DNA of 57,658 nt from Pseudozyma flocculosa PF-1 (GCF_000417875.1 NW_006920887.1:392511-450168); one strand, 5' to 3'; shown: positions 1-13,571, counted from the first letter of the stretch. Made by a program: numbers and translations. Notes: a model not told the origin generated them from the letters alone.

Positions 1-297
1 CGGTGGCCGTCTCCTGGCCGTGACGCACCATGCCGTCCTTCCATCCATTGGCGGCGGGGCTCGATTGCGGCGAAGGGCTGGTGGGAAGGTTGGCGCTGAG
101 TCCGCTCGGGTGCGAGGCTGACGACGACCAGCCAGACCACGAAGTGCTGCCGCCAGGGCCGCCAAGGGCGCCCGGATAGGGGCGCGACGACTGCGGCGGC
201 AGCATGCCGGACGCGTAAGCGTGCTCGCCGCCGAATGAGGGCCTGCGCGGGTCGGGCCCGGCCATGGGCGGGCGATAGGTCGTCATACCGCCGTTGA

Positions 298-328
<31 letters not shown>

Positions 329-1843
329 TGCTGGCGTGGGCTGCTGCTGCTGCTGTTGCGCCTGCTGCGGCTGCTGTCCGTTGCTCGGGCTCCTCGAAAA
401 GACCATGTTGGGGGCCAGCGAGTAGCGGCGGTAGGCGGAGTCGGCCGAATAGTCGATCGGACCTCCATTTGTCGTAGCGGCGGCCCCAGAGGGACCGTTT
501 GTGACCACATCGTCGTCGTGCGGCCGCTTGCCCAACGAGCTCTGGGGGAATTCGTATCCGCCACCGACCTGGTCGATGCCCATCGACGACGACGAAGACG
601 AAGACGCCGACATGCCGGACCAGCCTAGCCGGCCCATGCTGCGCGTCTCTGGCAGCGGGGGCGGATTGACGCGGCGGTTCGACTGGAGGCCCGTCGCCGA
701 CCAGTGTTGGCCGCGCGCATCCTGCGACGCCATGTGGGCCGCCGGGTCAGCCATCTGTCCGCCATGGTCTTGCCACCAGGTGTTGGCGGATGCGTCAGGC
801 CCGCCTGCGACTCGGCCGTGGGTCATTGGCGGGTAGTCGCCGCCATTGATGGCCCTCGAATGCGGTGGCACCAGCGGCCTGCGGGAGTAATCTGGAGCGC
901 GAGAATGACGGGCGGAAGCAGGAAGAGGGACAGGGATCTGGGCATCAGCGGCGGTGGCCAAGGCTGACGATGCGACCGATGGGAGGCTCTCTGCTGCCCG
1001 ATGCTCACCTCGAGAATCGGAGAGCGACGGAAAGTCAGTGCTCGGCCTGGTCCTGGGCGCGTCGGCGCCGGGCAGGCCGGACGGGGCGGGTTGCTGCGCA
1101 TAGGGGGCTGCAAAGCCCGAGGCGGCCCCGTTGCTGCTGTTGCCGTGGTCGTTGGAGTAGCCCGATGCCACCTGCGATGACTGCCACATGGGCTGCACGA
1201 ACGAAGGGTCGTCGTAATTGCCCTGGAAACCCATCGTCATGGCCACCGTCTCGCGCGGCACCTCCCAGTTCGAGGTGGCCGCCTCGACCTCGTGCGACTG
1301 GAGCGGCATCGGCGCGTAGGGGTCCGAAGCGGTGCGCTCGCCCTTGCTGCCGGATGAAGAGGCAGCCGAAGCCGACTTGCCCTTGCCACTGCCGGACGGG
1401 TGAGGAGCGCCGATGATGCTCGACATCAGGCTGCGCATCCCTTCGCCCCAGGGGCTCGAGGCGGTGTGGTCCTGCGTCCGCGACATGTCGTCGTGATGCT
1501 GCTGCTGCTGCTGATGGTGGTGGTGGTGGTGGTGATGGGTCGAAAGCGATGCGTACGGGCGCGCGTAGCTCGAGCTGATCGGCTGGCCGTCGGTGCTCCC
1601 AGGACTCATCACAGCCGGCGTGCTGACGCCCGACGACGAGGTGTAGGTGAGGGCGGGGCTCGCAGCCGACGAGGGCGACTGGCGCCTCCGGACGTGGTGG
1701 TGGCTGTGGTGGTGAGGGTGGTCGTAATCGCTCCCGGAGCCGGTGCTGCTGCTGCTGCTGCTGCCGCCGCCTGTGGGTGCGTCGTTGGCGGTCGTGTGGA
1801 ACGGCAGCGGGTTTCGACGAAAGTCGGTCGATTCGTCCCTCAT
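1..1843 (-). CDS. Gln/His/Ser-rich low-complexity protein, probable transcriptional regulator (partial, C-terminus beyond left edge)
   Basis: A single open frame of about 614 codons reads leftward from the ATG at 1843 to the window edge without a stop. The product is strongly biased: His-rich runs near the start (around 1700 and 1515-1535), two poly-Gln tracts (around 303-355), Ser runs near 590, and many Pro, Gly and Asn residues. No zinc finger, bZIP or other DNA-binding domain is visible in the part present, so the regulatory role is inferred from composition alone; a DNA-binding domain could lie beyond the edge. The start is well supported because no ATG occurs on this strand between 2591 and 1843. 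The frame is also open upstream to about 2047, where a pyrimidine-rich stretch ends in CACAG, so a 5'-UTR intron is possible. A GTGAGC inside the frame near 1008 could be an unused donor. Confidence 0.72.
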
Positions 1844-2259
1844 GACGCAGCCCAGGCTGGCACTCGTACGTGCCTTTTGAGACGCTGACTGGCTGGCGAG
1901 AGGATCCGGCCTTGCTCTAGTAGGCACGCAGGAACGTGTGTCGGCTTGCCAGGAAGCGCCGGACGATTTAGACAGGGAGGCGTCGCTGGCCGAGCCCGGA
2001 CGAGCGCTCTGGAGAGGCGAGATGGGACGGAGGAATGGGTTGGGGATCTGTGCGGGGCGGCCAGGTCAAGAGAAAGAACCTCGCCCTTTTTGTTGCCGTT
2101 GGGGTAGGCCAACGCGGAGGAGCCAGTCTGCTGAGGCCGTGGTGCGGGCAACGCCGACGCTGTCGAGGGCAAAGGGCCTTCTCGGAGAGGAGAGATGCTG
2201 CGAGCCGTCTGCAGCGCGGTCGGCGGCGTCGTGGGTCGCGAGCGATGCCGTCTTCGCTG

Positions 2260-2295
2260 TCGTCGTCGTCGTTGTCGTCGTCGTCGCCGTCGTCA
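2260..2295. repeat. (CGT)n trinucleotide tract
   Basis: Imperfect CGT/TCG trinucleotide run in the leader region of the left-edge gene. It reads as CGA/ACG repeats on the transcribed strand. Confidence 0.8.
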
Positions 2296-2489
2296 CTCTG
2301 AGCTGCCTAGGCGGGATCGCAGGGCGGCGAGGAGGCGGAACCAGGGCGGCGTCGGCGGGACGGCGGAGACGAGCGGCAGTGACGATGTAGGGAGAGACGG
2401 TGCACGCACAAAGGGGAGACGAGGGGCGAGGTCGGAAGGCGAAGGGCGTGGCGGCGAGGTCGGTAGGGCCAGCCAAAGCCAGCGGGAGG

Positions 2490-2496
2490 TATTTAA
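2490..2496 (-). promoter_or_regulatory. TATA-like element upstream of the Gln/His-rich gene
   Basis: On the minus strand this reads TTAAATA, about 650 nt upstream of the ATG at 1843. It is AT-rich in a GC-rich surrounding and sits above a C/T-rich leader. If used, it implies a leader of several hundred bases, consistent with the absence of any ATG between 2591 and 1843. This is a motif match only. Confidence 0.3.
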
Positions 2497-2958
2497 CAAA
2501 GGGCAGGCAGGTCGTCCTGCCTGGGCGGCGGCGGGGCGGGTCGGGGGGCAAGCAAGGCTGATGTGGCCGAGTGAGCGAGGGCTTCGCGTGCATCTCCCCC
2601 TCTCGCCGGCAGGAATGATGGCCATACAGGAGAAGAAGGCGCAGGCAGGCGAGGATGTCGTCGGAAGGGGGCGGCGCGGAACGAGGCCGGGGTTGCCTGC
2701 GTTGGGCTTGGCTCGGACGGACGGGCGGGGGTCAGAGGCCAAAGTCGGGCAGGCAGCGGGGGGGCAGCGAGGGTTTCGGACGGCGGGCCCAACCTGGGTG
2801 GCTGGCCAGCCATCCGGCCCAGAAACGCCAGGCGAGCGGAGAAAACGCGAGCGAGGGAGCGAGCCAAAGAGGAAGGTGCCGGTTGGTGCCAGGAGCACGG
2901 TGGTCCGAGCTTCGACTCTGGCGTGGCCAGCCAGGCCAGGAGGCTAGGCTGGATCGTC

Positions 2959-2995
2959 GAGCGAGCGAGCAAGCAAGCAAGCAAGCAAGCAAAGC
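2959..2995. repeat. (GAGC)/(AAGC) tetranucleotide tract
   Basis: GAGC units pass directly into several AAGC units. The same tetranucleotide recurs inverted (GCTT) at 6509-6531 and near 36647. Confidence 0.85.
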
Positions 2996-3485
2996 AGAGC
3001 AACCTGGCAAAGCTCCATAAGCTCTCCCCGGCTGGCCCGCCTCCCAGCCTGCCTTTCCTGCCCGCCGCCGGCCGTCGAGGAGGCAGGCAAGGACGTACGA
3101 GGAGGCATCAAAAAACGTTTTGCCGCCGCCGCTCCGGTGTTTCGTCTGGCCCGAAGGGGGGGAGCTCTCGGGGGCCAGTAGGCTGCCTGGCTGGCTTCAC
3201 GAGGCTCCTCACCTCGCTCGCTCCTCGGTCCTGTCCCCTGACCGCCCGCGCCTGTGCCGCTCGTCTAGACTAGAGTCGACGTGGCTTTTGATCTGCTGCT
3301 GGATGCGCAGCTGGCAGGCGCTGTCCGACCATTTCGGACGGCGGCAAGAGCGAAGGCGGACACCGTCGGGGCGTCGGCATCACCCACCCGCGAAGGTTTC
3401 GCGCCCCTGCCTCGTCCTCCTCCCTTAGCCGACGAGAAGACACACGTACAGCTGGCAGAGGTACCGATCACGGATCGAACGATGG

Positions 3486-3529
3486 GTCGCTCGGTCGGTC
3501 GGTCGGTCGTTCGGTCGGTCGTCCGGTCA
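3486..3529. repeat. (TCGG)n tetranucleotide tract
   Basis: About ten near-perfect TCGG units with single-base interruptions in non-coding DNA. Confidence 0.85.
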
Positions 3530-5043
3530 GGTCGGCCAGCAAGTTGGCCAGGGCCTCGACGAGAGCCCGCCGTCGACAGGTCGCGCAGGCCGGGTCGATG
3601 GGGGAAAGAGGAAGGCGGCGGCGAGGCGTGGCGGCGGGCAGATGCAGGACAGCTTTCCCACGGAGGCGCGAGAAGTGGCAGCTGGTGGAAAAATCCCGAC
3701 ACCTGGGTCGGGCCGGACCCAGAGACACGAGCCAGGCCCGCAAAGAGCCACCTCCATCGGACCACGTCTTGCTTGCTTCTCTGGCTTCTTGGCGGCCGGC
3801 CAGCACATCAGAAGAGCTCCCCACGAGCAGCGCCGCCTCGTATGATATCACCTTGACCCAGCCTCGTCTCAGCTGGGAGCCGCCTCTGTTCTGTCTTGGG
3901 CCCATGCCATCGAGGATCCGGCGCCCCCCGGACTGGCAAGGCCGCGAGCCTCTCGCGAAGAGAGGCACGGGCCGGAAGAGCGCACGCGGGCAACCGACCG
4001 GGGCGGGCCGAAGAGGCTGCTGGCTGGCCTCGATCAACCAGACTGGCCGGCAGCTGGGCACCCGAAACAGGCACGACGGAAAGGCAAGGCCAGCCTGCCG
4101 GCCAGCAGCGGCCTCACAGAGCCGGCCGTCGTGTCGGTGGCGAGGCGAGGCAAGGCGCGGCGAGCGAGGCGAGCGAGGTCTTCAGCCCCGGGTGTCGTTG
4201 CTGCAAGGGTTTTCGCATGCAGGCCGACCCATCAAGCAAGCAGAATCGATCCGGGAACCAGCTGCTGGCTGGCCTGCTTCCGCCGCCCACGTCGATTCCC
4301 ACATGCGTGCGCGAGTGCGTGCGCGGGCCTTAGCCTAGCCTCAGAAGGCGCACCACCGCCCGCACGGCATCTTCTCTTAGCTTGGACATCTTCCCGAACA
4401 GTGCGTACGCACGTCTTCTTGTTGGCCGGCGTACACGAGGCTAAGGCGACGGAGAAGGCAGGTGTAGGAGGCAGAGCAAGCACGCACGCACGCACGCCTT
4501 TTACGCCGAGGGGCTGGCGATTCGAGGCCGGATGGGCATCTCCGAGACCTAGATCGTCTCTCAGCGCTAGGCCAGGCCCGCTCGCTGGCCGGCCGTTCAG
4601 AGCATATGCATGCTCGCTGCTGTGTTGCTGTGTTGTCCCAGGCACGATGCATGATGGAGTGAGATTGCGAGGTGGCAGCCGGTTGGCTGGCTGTCAAAGA
4701 AGAAGCAAGCTGCAGTACCAGCGAGGACCGTCGCAGGGCTGCCTCGTCGGATCGGTTGTCGTGGCATGGCCGCTCAGTCCTGTACACATCGCCACAGAGC
4801 TGAAAGCTCGGTGGCTGGACGACGCGGCAGCCTGTGCTGGAGGTGCACACGGATCCTCGGAGGCCATGCTGCGCGGTCGCTACAGCACGTAGTAGTCGGC
4901 GAGCGTCCAAGCGGCGCGACATGGCTCGCTGCTCGCCGTTGCGTCCTCGAGTACGCCGCTGGCAGCGGGCGGCGGCAGTTGCCCGTCCCCGACAGCTTGA
5001 CTCCTGCCACGGCGCCATGATGCAGCTCGCCCTGAGGCCTCAC

Positions 5044-5083
5044 TTGCCTGTCTGCCTGCCAGCCTGCCAGCTTGCCTGTCTGG
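5044..5083. repeat. TGCCTG-type short repeat
   Basis: Repeated TGCCTGTC/TGCCAGCC units. This is a local concentration of the GCCTG word that recurs across the intergenic DNA of the window. Confidence 0.6.
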
Positions 5084-6223
5084 AAACAGGTGGCGGGTGT
5101 CAGTTTTGCCATGACCGGGCCACGACAGCTGACGGAGGGCAGAGGGAAGATCCGTCGTATAAGCGGGCATCCAGGTGGCTTGGCTGATCGCTCTCCGAGG
5201 GAAAGCGCCGGTCGGCGAGGAGGCATGCGAGCCTTCTCTCGTGCGTGCGTGTCTACACACAGCTCCGTGCGGGTCAGCATGGAAAGCGGACCATGAGTGT
5301 TAGAGAGCCTGGCTGCTCTCATGCAGATCACGTCTCCAGGCAAACGAGATGGCCAAGCGGTACCTTGAGCAGGGTCAGATGCGAGGGGGCAGTAGTTCGT
5401 GGCTGAAGCATGGAGGGGCGTCGCGGAACGGACTGGGCGAGCCGGGGAGGGCTCGACAGGCCAGCCAGGCAGGTCTTTCCATGACTTGAGATGGGCAGCT
5501 GGCGGTTCCAAGGCTTCGCGGTCCAGAAGAAGCAGGCACAAGGGCATGACTGGCCGTGCCAAAGAGCGGTGCTGCGGTTGCTGGGGTGCTCGTCGCTAAG
5601 CTACTTGTCAGCTCACCGGCATCGCCATCATGTCCAGCCAAGGGCAGCCAATCGGGTCGAGGTGCCTGCGTGTCAAGGCTCAGCAGAAAGAGCGCCGCTC
5701 TCGACGACACGCGAGCAGGCTAGGTGGTCTTGCTGATTACCACATCGGCGTCGCGTCCGTCCCAGAACCCACGGCAACCTCGACCTGATCCTAGGACGAC
5801 GAGGAGAGGCTCGGGCTGGGCCCTTGCACGAGGTAGGAGGACGTTTAGGCTGGGATGCTGGAAGAGAGGGGGGGCGGCCATCTGCCGCATGCCTGGAGGG
5901 CGAGCAGCGAACGAAAAGGTGTGGCGGCCGAAGGTCAAACAGCTGAGAGGAGTGCACGTACGGTGCGGAGAGAAGAGTGGGTGTGAAGGCGAGCGTGCGG
6001 GAGCAGGTTGTCCGGTAGGCCTGCCTGCCTGCTTGGTTACCTGGTTGCCTGCTTGCTTGCTCCAGCTTGCGCTGCACTGCATTTCACATGCCTTGAGCAT
6101 GACTTTCTCCGTACGCCGCTCCGCTTCGCGTTCGGCATGACCGGAACGAGGCACATGCCTTCCGAAGAGCGCCTTCGACAAGGGAGCAGCTGCCTCTCTA
6201 GCTTGCCTGCTTGCTTCTTGTTC

Positions 6224-6244
6224 TTTTTTTTTTTTTTTTTTTTT
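6224..6244. repeat. Poly-T tract of 21
   Basis: Twenty-one consecutive T in otherwise GC-rich DNA, immediately preceded by GCCTGC and GCTTGC repeats. It could be a slippage tract or the poly-A end of a retroposed copy on the minus strand; no target-site duplication was evident. Confidence 0.9.
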
Positions 6245-9200
6245 ACCTTCTGCCAGCGCGAAGCAAAAGCTGCTCGCACCGCCCCGTCAGCTGAGCACCG
6301 CCGTGCCCATCGTCATGCCATCGACCGAGCATCCTGGCGTCTGCTCTTCGACGCGCTGTCTTTCTAGCTGCTCTCATGCGACGCTTGCTCCGCGTTACCT
6401 CCCTTGCGGCGCCGTCGTGTAGCAAGGATACACGCACCGATAAGCAAGACCACCGTAGGCACGGACAAAGCATGAGCGGGCCGCGCGAGAAGCACCTCTG
6501 GCGCTGACGATGCTGCTTGCTTGCTTGCTTAGCTCGCTGCTCCCAGCTTTCGACTCCCCGCTCGCTTTCTCATGAGGGCGCCACCAACCGCACACGCGCA
6601 GCCGACACGCAGGAGGGTGTCTGGCGCCTGCCTGGATATGGGTGCAGCAACCGCGTCCGCTTGCTGCCGCCGACCCCTTTTTCTGCCTCGGGAGCAGCCG
6701 TGGGCGACTGAATGGCTCAGACGACGACCATCGGCGGCGTCGACAACGTCGCCGTCGGCCCGAGGATCCTGATCGTGGTACAGTATGGCTTTCACCCGAC
6801 CATTACCAACCGCCCGCCGCTTCTCTTGCTGAGCCTCCAGAGCCGCGGATCTGACCTATTGATCGTCGGGCGCACCCGCTGCGGACCAGCCTCGATGTCC
6901 CGGAAACGAGGCTGCCTTCCATGTCGACGGTTGTGCTCGTGGAGAAGAGCAGAGCGGTCAGAAGAGCTAGTACGGTCGCACGACGCGCGCCTGGCAGCAA
7001 GGACTTGCCGCAACTCTTGTACGACGCTCGCAAGCCGATGGCCTGCGGCAGGCAGGCAGCTAAGAGAAGGGTTGCCCTGACACCATCCTTCCGCACGCAC
7101 GCCCGGCCGACTGCTGCCAACTCCAGCCGAAAGTGGAGGGAGGGAAGCAGGCGGAGCGAATGGCGTGTTCTGCTCAGCGGCAGGAGGGCCTTCCGAGACG
7201 CAAGCCGGCCGCAGGCACGGAGCTGTGCAGGATTTCCTCGCCCGACGTTCCATCGGGAACGGACGGAGCGTGCCCTCCCAAGCGCGGGCGAGGCTCCAGG
7301 GGCCTTCCTCGGGGCAGCAGAACGACGGAGAGGGGCTCACATGGGAACAGAGGCGCACGCTTCGGAGACGGCTCCGCCTGGCGTGACGACGGGTTTGCCG
7401 GGCGATTCAGCACCGGGGCTCAGATACTGCGGCAAGCCAAAGGTGACTGTCCTACCGAGTAGCAGCGTCGAGGCTGTCGGGAAAAGTCGCTCCTCAGCAC
7501 CGACTTGTCCTGCTCAGCAGTCGGACGATCCCGCCTAGAGATGTGATCTGTGGCATGAGTTCGTCAAGATCGAGTGGCGTTTCTGCGCGGTGAGATGGAG
7601 ATCGCGGGACCAACCTCTGATGGTCGACACCTGTCCCGGTCGCCGCCTGCTCTTTGCTCGTTCAGCTTCGCGAGCTTCGCCAAGCCCCGCCGCCTTCGGT
7701 CGGGCCGTGCTCCGTCGACGGTGGCTGCACAGCGCACCACGGCGGAAGAGAGTCAGTAGTCCCGCGCGGATCGGAGCGATACCGAACCATGCATATGGTG
7801 TGGGCAGGGGACCGGCCTATGCTGTTGCGCATCTCGCTGGCTGACTTGCTCCTGCATCGTATGCAGACTGGCCCTAGCTGTTCTCGCCCGTTGCCTGGCC
7901 GACCTGTCCTGCCGCTTCGAGCCAAGGTGCGTCCGACTTCCCACGCCACGGCGCACGCTCCCTCGCTCCCTCGCTCGCTCGACGACATGGATGGCAGCTG
8001 CGCCTAGCGTGCTGCGTGAGTCGGCCGGCATCCCCTGCATTGACACCGCGCTCGGGAGCAGCCGTGCAGCGCAGCGCATGCCTGGGTGGGACAGGTTCGC
8101 CAGTCGGATGCTCGGCGTTGAGCAGCTGGCCGTTTCGGCAGGCAGCGGCCAAGGCAAGAGGGGCGCAAGACAAAAGAGCGACGAGGCAGGCGTATCGCTC
8201 GCCGGCTGTCGTTCTCTTTCTATGTATCTCATCTTCGTTGTGCGGCGCAACACTTATCCACCGCAGACGGGCAGCATGGAGCCGGCCAGGGTGGGAGAAG
8301 AAGCGAGCTTAAGGCTGTCCGAACCGGTCACGGCGGAGTCCGGACGGGCAGCCGGGCGCTCCGGTCTTCCGTCCTCTTCCCGCCCGCTCCTTCCGGTGTT
8401 ACCCGCAGTTGGCCACCAACCCTCCCAGCGCCTTACCGCCCCTGGACTTGTGCTTTCTTTTTGTCGTAGGCAGCAGTGCCCATGCTCACAACTCCAGGAC
8501 CCGCTAGACTGCATCGCTCTCTCATGGCGTCCAATTCTTCCCCGTCGTGGGCTCCTATTCTACCTCGTCATGACCTTCTATTCTTCCATGTCAGTTGACC
8601 GGCTGCCGTCGAACCAGCACCCCCTCGAACGATATGCAGACTTGACCGGTGTCGGTGACCCCAGAGAATGGGAGGTAGAGCAGGCTCGATCCGTGTCCAG
8701 GCCGCGGCGTTTGCGCTCGCTTCTGCCATCCTCGCCGCGTATGTAGCTTTACGTGCGAAGCATCCGCTGCCGGGCTTCGACTTCCCTCGAGCAACCAGGC
8801 GGCAAGATTGCACCGCAATGAGCGCCGGAGCTTGACAGCTCAGGCCGTCCAGGGCGTAAATCTGCCGTACTGCGACTCGGACGACGTGCGCTCGTCGTCC
8901 TGTCGCGTCGTGTGCCGGAGCGCGGATGATGCCCACAGCCCGTGCCTTTGACGACCCGACCTCGGAGCACACGCGTGGTACAGCCTGCACTCGCAGACTC
9001 GCAGTGCTTCCCCCGCGCTTTCGCTGAGAGATGACGGCAGCCGGCTGCGACGGGGATCAGCCGGGTCGGGTGCTGGGCAGCAGCGGCAGTGTGCGCGGAA
9101 CAATGGTTAGGGTGTGTCACAGCCATGGCACAACGTGACGGACCCACGACGACGATCTCGACATATATTAATTAGGGAGTCCTGCCTGGCCCTTCCGACG

Positions 9201-12200
9201 TGTGTGCTGTACCTAGCCATCGCTCGTTCCACGACAGCGGCAGGAAAGTCGGAACTCTAGCGGTGACGCCGGAAAGACGAGCCTGAGCCGGTCCACACCA
9301 CTTCACGACTTCTCTAAGCTCGTGGAAACACCCTCGGCGTCGACGGTTTGCCCCTCTCTGTCTCTCTCTTTCATCGACTGATGTACGCTGCGCCTTTGGA
9401 CTGGCCCCGGCGGTGCGCTCCCGCCGACCTGTCAAATGGGGGAGGTATAGCAGTACGCAGGCGAAGTACGCTGCCACGGCACCTTCGCGTTGCCGATGCG
9501 GGCTGCTGCCTCGAATTGTCCCCACGCCCGCCGGCACCGCACACATCGGCAGGCGTCAGAGTCCGTGGTCGGGGGCACCAATCAAGCACCGGAGGCCGCA
9601 AAGGCGATGTTGGCCTCGCCATCGCGCCGGGCATGGTCGTCCTGTGCACCGTACCGTACAGCTTCCTGGTCAGCTGGGTCGGTCCTGTTCAGCCCAAGAT
9701 GTGGTTGCGTTCGCCGCGCGTGTCTGACCGCGATCGCTTTGCTGATCTCGCCGAGCTTCCTGAGGCAGTCCGCGATCGACCTCGCCCCGGCGTTTTGACC
9801 CCGTCGCCGTCGGTCCCTTGCCGGCAGAATACTACCACGACCCATCGCAGCTCAGCAGCGTCACCACGGCCGATCCGGTGCAACCGCTGACACCGCGACC
9901 GACCAGAGGCATGATGTTTGGTTGCCTGGCCGTGCCAGAGCGAATGGTGGTCGGTGGTTTCGTGATATCGCTTCGGTGCCGTTGCCCACATCGCGGCCGA
10001 CGAGGCCTCCATCCGTGCCGTGCCAAGGAATTGTTGCGCTGGAGGCGGCCTCGAGTGCATGACCTGGCGCCCAAGCCAGGCACGGCGATGCTCGTACAGA
10101 TAGAGGAGGGACAGCTGACTGGCCTGGCCGGGCAGTCCAACCCCGCCCGCCTCTTTTGCTCTTCCCCCGTCGCATGGACGTGGGGGAAGGATTCAGCCGA
10201 GTGATGGGTTCGGTGGTGGCCGGTCTTTCCTGCCTTGCCATGCTGGCGAGGTGCACTTCGAGCAGACGGCAGGTCCGACGGAAAACGACGGCGCCCGCCC
10301 GTCGATGGAACCTGGGTGTCTTGCCATCTGTAGCCCGGCTACGGCGCCCGGCCTCGCCGGATCCCTTCGACCTCTTGGCCTCTCCTTCTTCAGCTGTCGC
10401 TCGACGGCCCGCGCGCACTCGGTGGGCAGACAATAATGATGCTGCGGTTCCAAGTGCAGCGACAATGGCGACGGGCATCAGAGTAGTGCATCACAGGCGG
10501 CACGGGCAACTGCGTCGCGAGGCGGTCGAGGAAGGCAGATCCCAGCGTCGCGTCATCAAGTCAAGATCCCGGCGCCTCGTCAAGAGCATGGACCCGGGAA
10601 GTGTGAGCGAGGGCAGTCACGCCCCCTTTCCTTCGGTCGAGCCGAGACCCTCGCTTAGCGTCCCTGCCCCCCCTTCGCTCCGAGATGGACGATGCAGGAA
10701 CATGCTGCGGACAGGCCTACTGTAGTTAGGTGGTCTCGTCGGTCGTCGATGCCCTTGTCGGTCGTCGTCGGATCGCTGTTGCCGCCTACAGTACATACCA
10801 GGTCAGCCACCATCGTCCAGCTCCGTTGATGACGGCCACGTCCGTCCTGATTCAGGGGGACCGTAGGGGTCTCGCATCCCGAAAAGAAGAAGCAGAATCG
10901 AGCCAAGGCTGCTGACGCTCAAGCAACCCCTCGTCCAGTGTCGACACTACTGCAAGCGGAACGAGCGTCGATGCTGACGCCCAGCCTCTCTGGTATGGCA
11001 GTGGAGGGCATGGCGACGGTCCAGGCGATGGTTTTGAGCTGTCGGGCGCCTTGGACAGTCGAGGTCAGGTCGTTTGCGGCGTGGCATGGCCGCACGCGCG
11101 CACGCCTCGACCATGACCTGCCATGGAAGAGACCGAGGTCGCAGGATCAACCTTGCCAGCACGCCGGAGAAGGCAGGCAGGCGGCCCGGCTCAGGCCTGC
11201 CAGGCCAGCGTCGCGTCTCACGAGCGCACCGTTCCGCGTCCGGAAGGCGCACTCGAGATCTCGATCTCACGATGCGCCCTTCCTTGCCTAACCTGTCTCT
11301 TCGCCTCGACATGGGAGACGAGAGCTCACTACTCTGCTTGAGCAAGGCTGGGGCTGATTCAGCTCTGCGCGACATGGATCGCACAGAAGAGGCCAAGATC
11401 ACAAAACATCCCATAGGGTCAAGCGCGAGCAGTCCGTTCCGTGCGGAAGCAGGGGAGCAAGGTCGCCCTCCCTGTTGTGGGTACTCCGGCCTCATAGGGC
11501 GAACCGCCTGCTGGCTCTGTACTGGTATGTCTGGTCCGCGGCGGGCCAGTAGTAGCGAGGTGAGGCTAGCGCGACCAAGTGTAAGCGGTCGGGCGTGGCA
11601 CGCGAGCAAGCTCGGGGTTTTCTTCAGGAATCGGCCTTCCGAGCCTGCTTCCCACGCTCCCGACTGCGTGGCGGCCAGGCAGGTCGCGGGCTCGGGAAGG
11701 GTCCGGGAACGAGGATCGCGAGCTACACCTGCCGCGAGGCCGCTGGTTTGTGCTGGGGGCCAGGTGCTGTAAGTCCCGGGAGGGCGCTGTCTTTGACGAG
11801 GACATCGATTCTCGGCCTGGCCGTCCCGACGAACGGCGCGGCGCCACCCCGTCGAGGGGGCCTCCGGACGCAATCAAACGTCGTAGGCGAGCTCATCGTC
11901 GCGCCCTCCGCCGCCGTCGTCCTGGTCGAAACCTGGTGTGCGCACCCTTGCTTTTGACATCGCCACGATGGCTTCCGACACCTCTCCTCCCGTGTTTCGG
12001 AAAAACTCTCGGCCGCCAGGCGACCTCGACGCCCTTTTTGCCGTACGTACGTACAGCCATGCCGGCGTATCATTAATCCGAACGAGTCGCAGGAGAAGGG
12101 CGGAGGGCTCGACCTCTGGTCTTCCGTGCCGGTAGAGCAGCTGCTGCGCGACAAAAGAAAAAGGAAAAAAGGGCAAGGCCGAGATCCACTGCTCATGAAC

Positions 12201-13551
12201 GCCGATCGTGCTTGCATGGCGAAATCATGGACCAGGCTCGGTTGCAAGGTCGCCGAGCGAAAGAGAAGCCTTCTTTCCCTCCCAGCGTCCACATGCAGAG
12301 AGGAACGGACGGCGGTGCACAACGCCGCCTGCCTGGGAGGCAGGATCAGGGCGAGCTAGTCGCCACCGCAGAAGGTGCGTGCGACGTGATCTATGTATTT
12401 ATGTACGGTATCTGGTGGTCCTGCTGGACGGACAGCACCGGCTTTCATGCCCCGTCCGGCATTTTGAGCGTTCCACGGAGGCTGCTATAGAGTAGCATCG
12501 CCCTCGACGCCTGTGCCTGCATAGCCTGGCATGCCGTCTGCGAGCGTGTGCACATACACGCTCGCTTCGCAGTAGTATCTCGTGGGCGGAATCTTTGCGA
12601 GCGGTCCGCTGGACAGATGGACAAAGACACTGACGACACGGAACGTCGTCCACCGAAGCGTCTGGCGAGACACGAACCACCATCTCGCCATGTGCGCGTC
12701 TCTCAAAGACAAGGAAGGCCAACTCGGCCCGGGTCGGTTCGGCGCAACACTCGCTGTCGAGGGCTGAGTGAGTGCATGCCGCAATGGGTACGGTGCCGGT
12801 ACACACGGTAGCAGTGCAGGCTTACGGATCGAAGACCTCCCACGTCTTTTGTTGGCTGGCGGTGCCTTTGCATCGCAGCATGCTGGACACCGGTACAGGT
12901 AGCGCTTGGAAGGTTTGGCGAGCCACTCAGCTACCTATCCGAGAGCGGTGACCTGGCACTCCAGCGTCTCTTGCCCGTAGCCTGCGCCAAGCCAACGCAG
13001 CGACACCCTCCGACGCTGTCTCAAGCCTGAGAGAGCCAGGAAGCGCTCTGTTCGGTTCGCGAGAAACGACGTCTGGGTCAGCGTGCGGGCTATGCGACCG
13101 TCCCGTTTGCCGCGCTGCGGACCGTTCCGGCCTTGGACCGACTCCGGGAAGCCTGGGCCTCGAGCATCACGAACGACTCCGGGCAAGCCGAGCGGGCAAG
13201 GCAAAAGCCGGCATTTCAGGGGGCGAGTGGACTGGCCGGCGAGGATCGACACCCGGGGTCGTCTGCCATCACGGAGAGCATGTGAGTGCAGCGCTCAGCA
13301 TCGATACATACCGGTATCGAATGAAGGGACTCCTTTTGTCGCCCTCGCAGCGGTAGGCACGGGACCCGATACAGTGTATTGAGGGGTTGGGAATGGCCGA
13401 CCGGAAGACTGATCTCGAAGCCCCGACTCGGCTTGGTGGAGTCGAGTGGCCCACAGAAGACGGGGGTTTCCGAGACAGACAGACAGCAAGACCTGCCTCC
13501 CTGTACTGCACTGTAACCGACCGCGACGGAGATTCGCGAGCAAGCTTTTCT

Positions 13552-13571
13552 GGGACGACGACGACGACGAC
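13552..13571. repeat. (GAC)n trinucleotide tract
   Basis: A short GAC/ACG run in the gene-poor region, not inside any supported coding sequence. Confidence 0.75.

Noticed and set aside
6712..7080. 122-codon plus-strand frame starting ATGGCTCAG
   Set aside because: Reasonable start context, but the second half is Arg/Cys-rich shadow-like sequence with no family resemblance; insufficient to call a gene.
10947..11873. 308-codon minus-strand frame in the gene-poor block
   Set aside because: Arg/Pro/Ser-rich, no conserved motif, no ATG-supported start and no coding-type codon bias; likely chance in GC-rich DNA.
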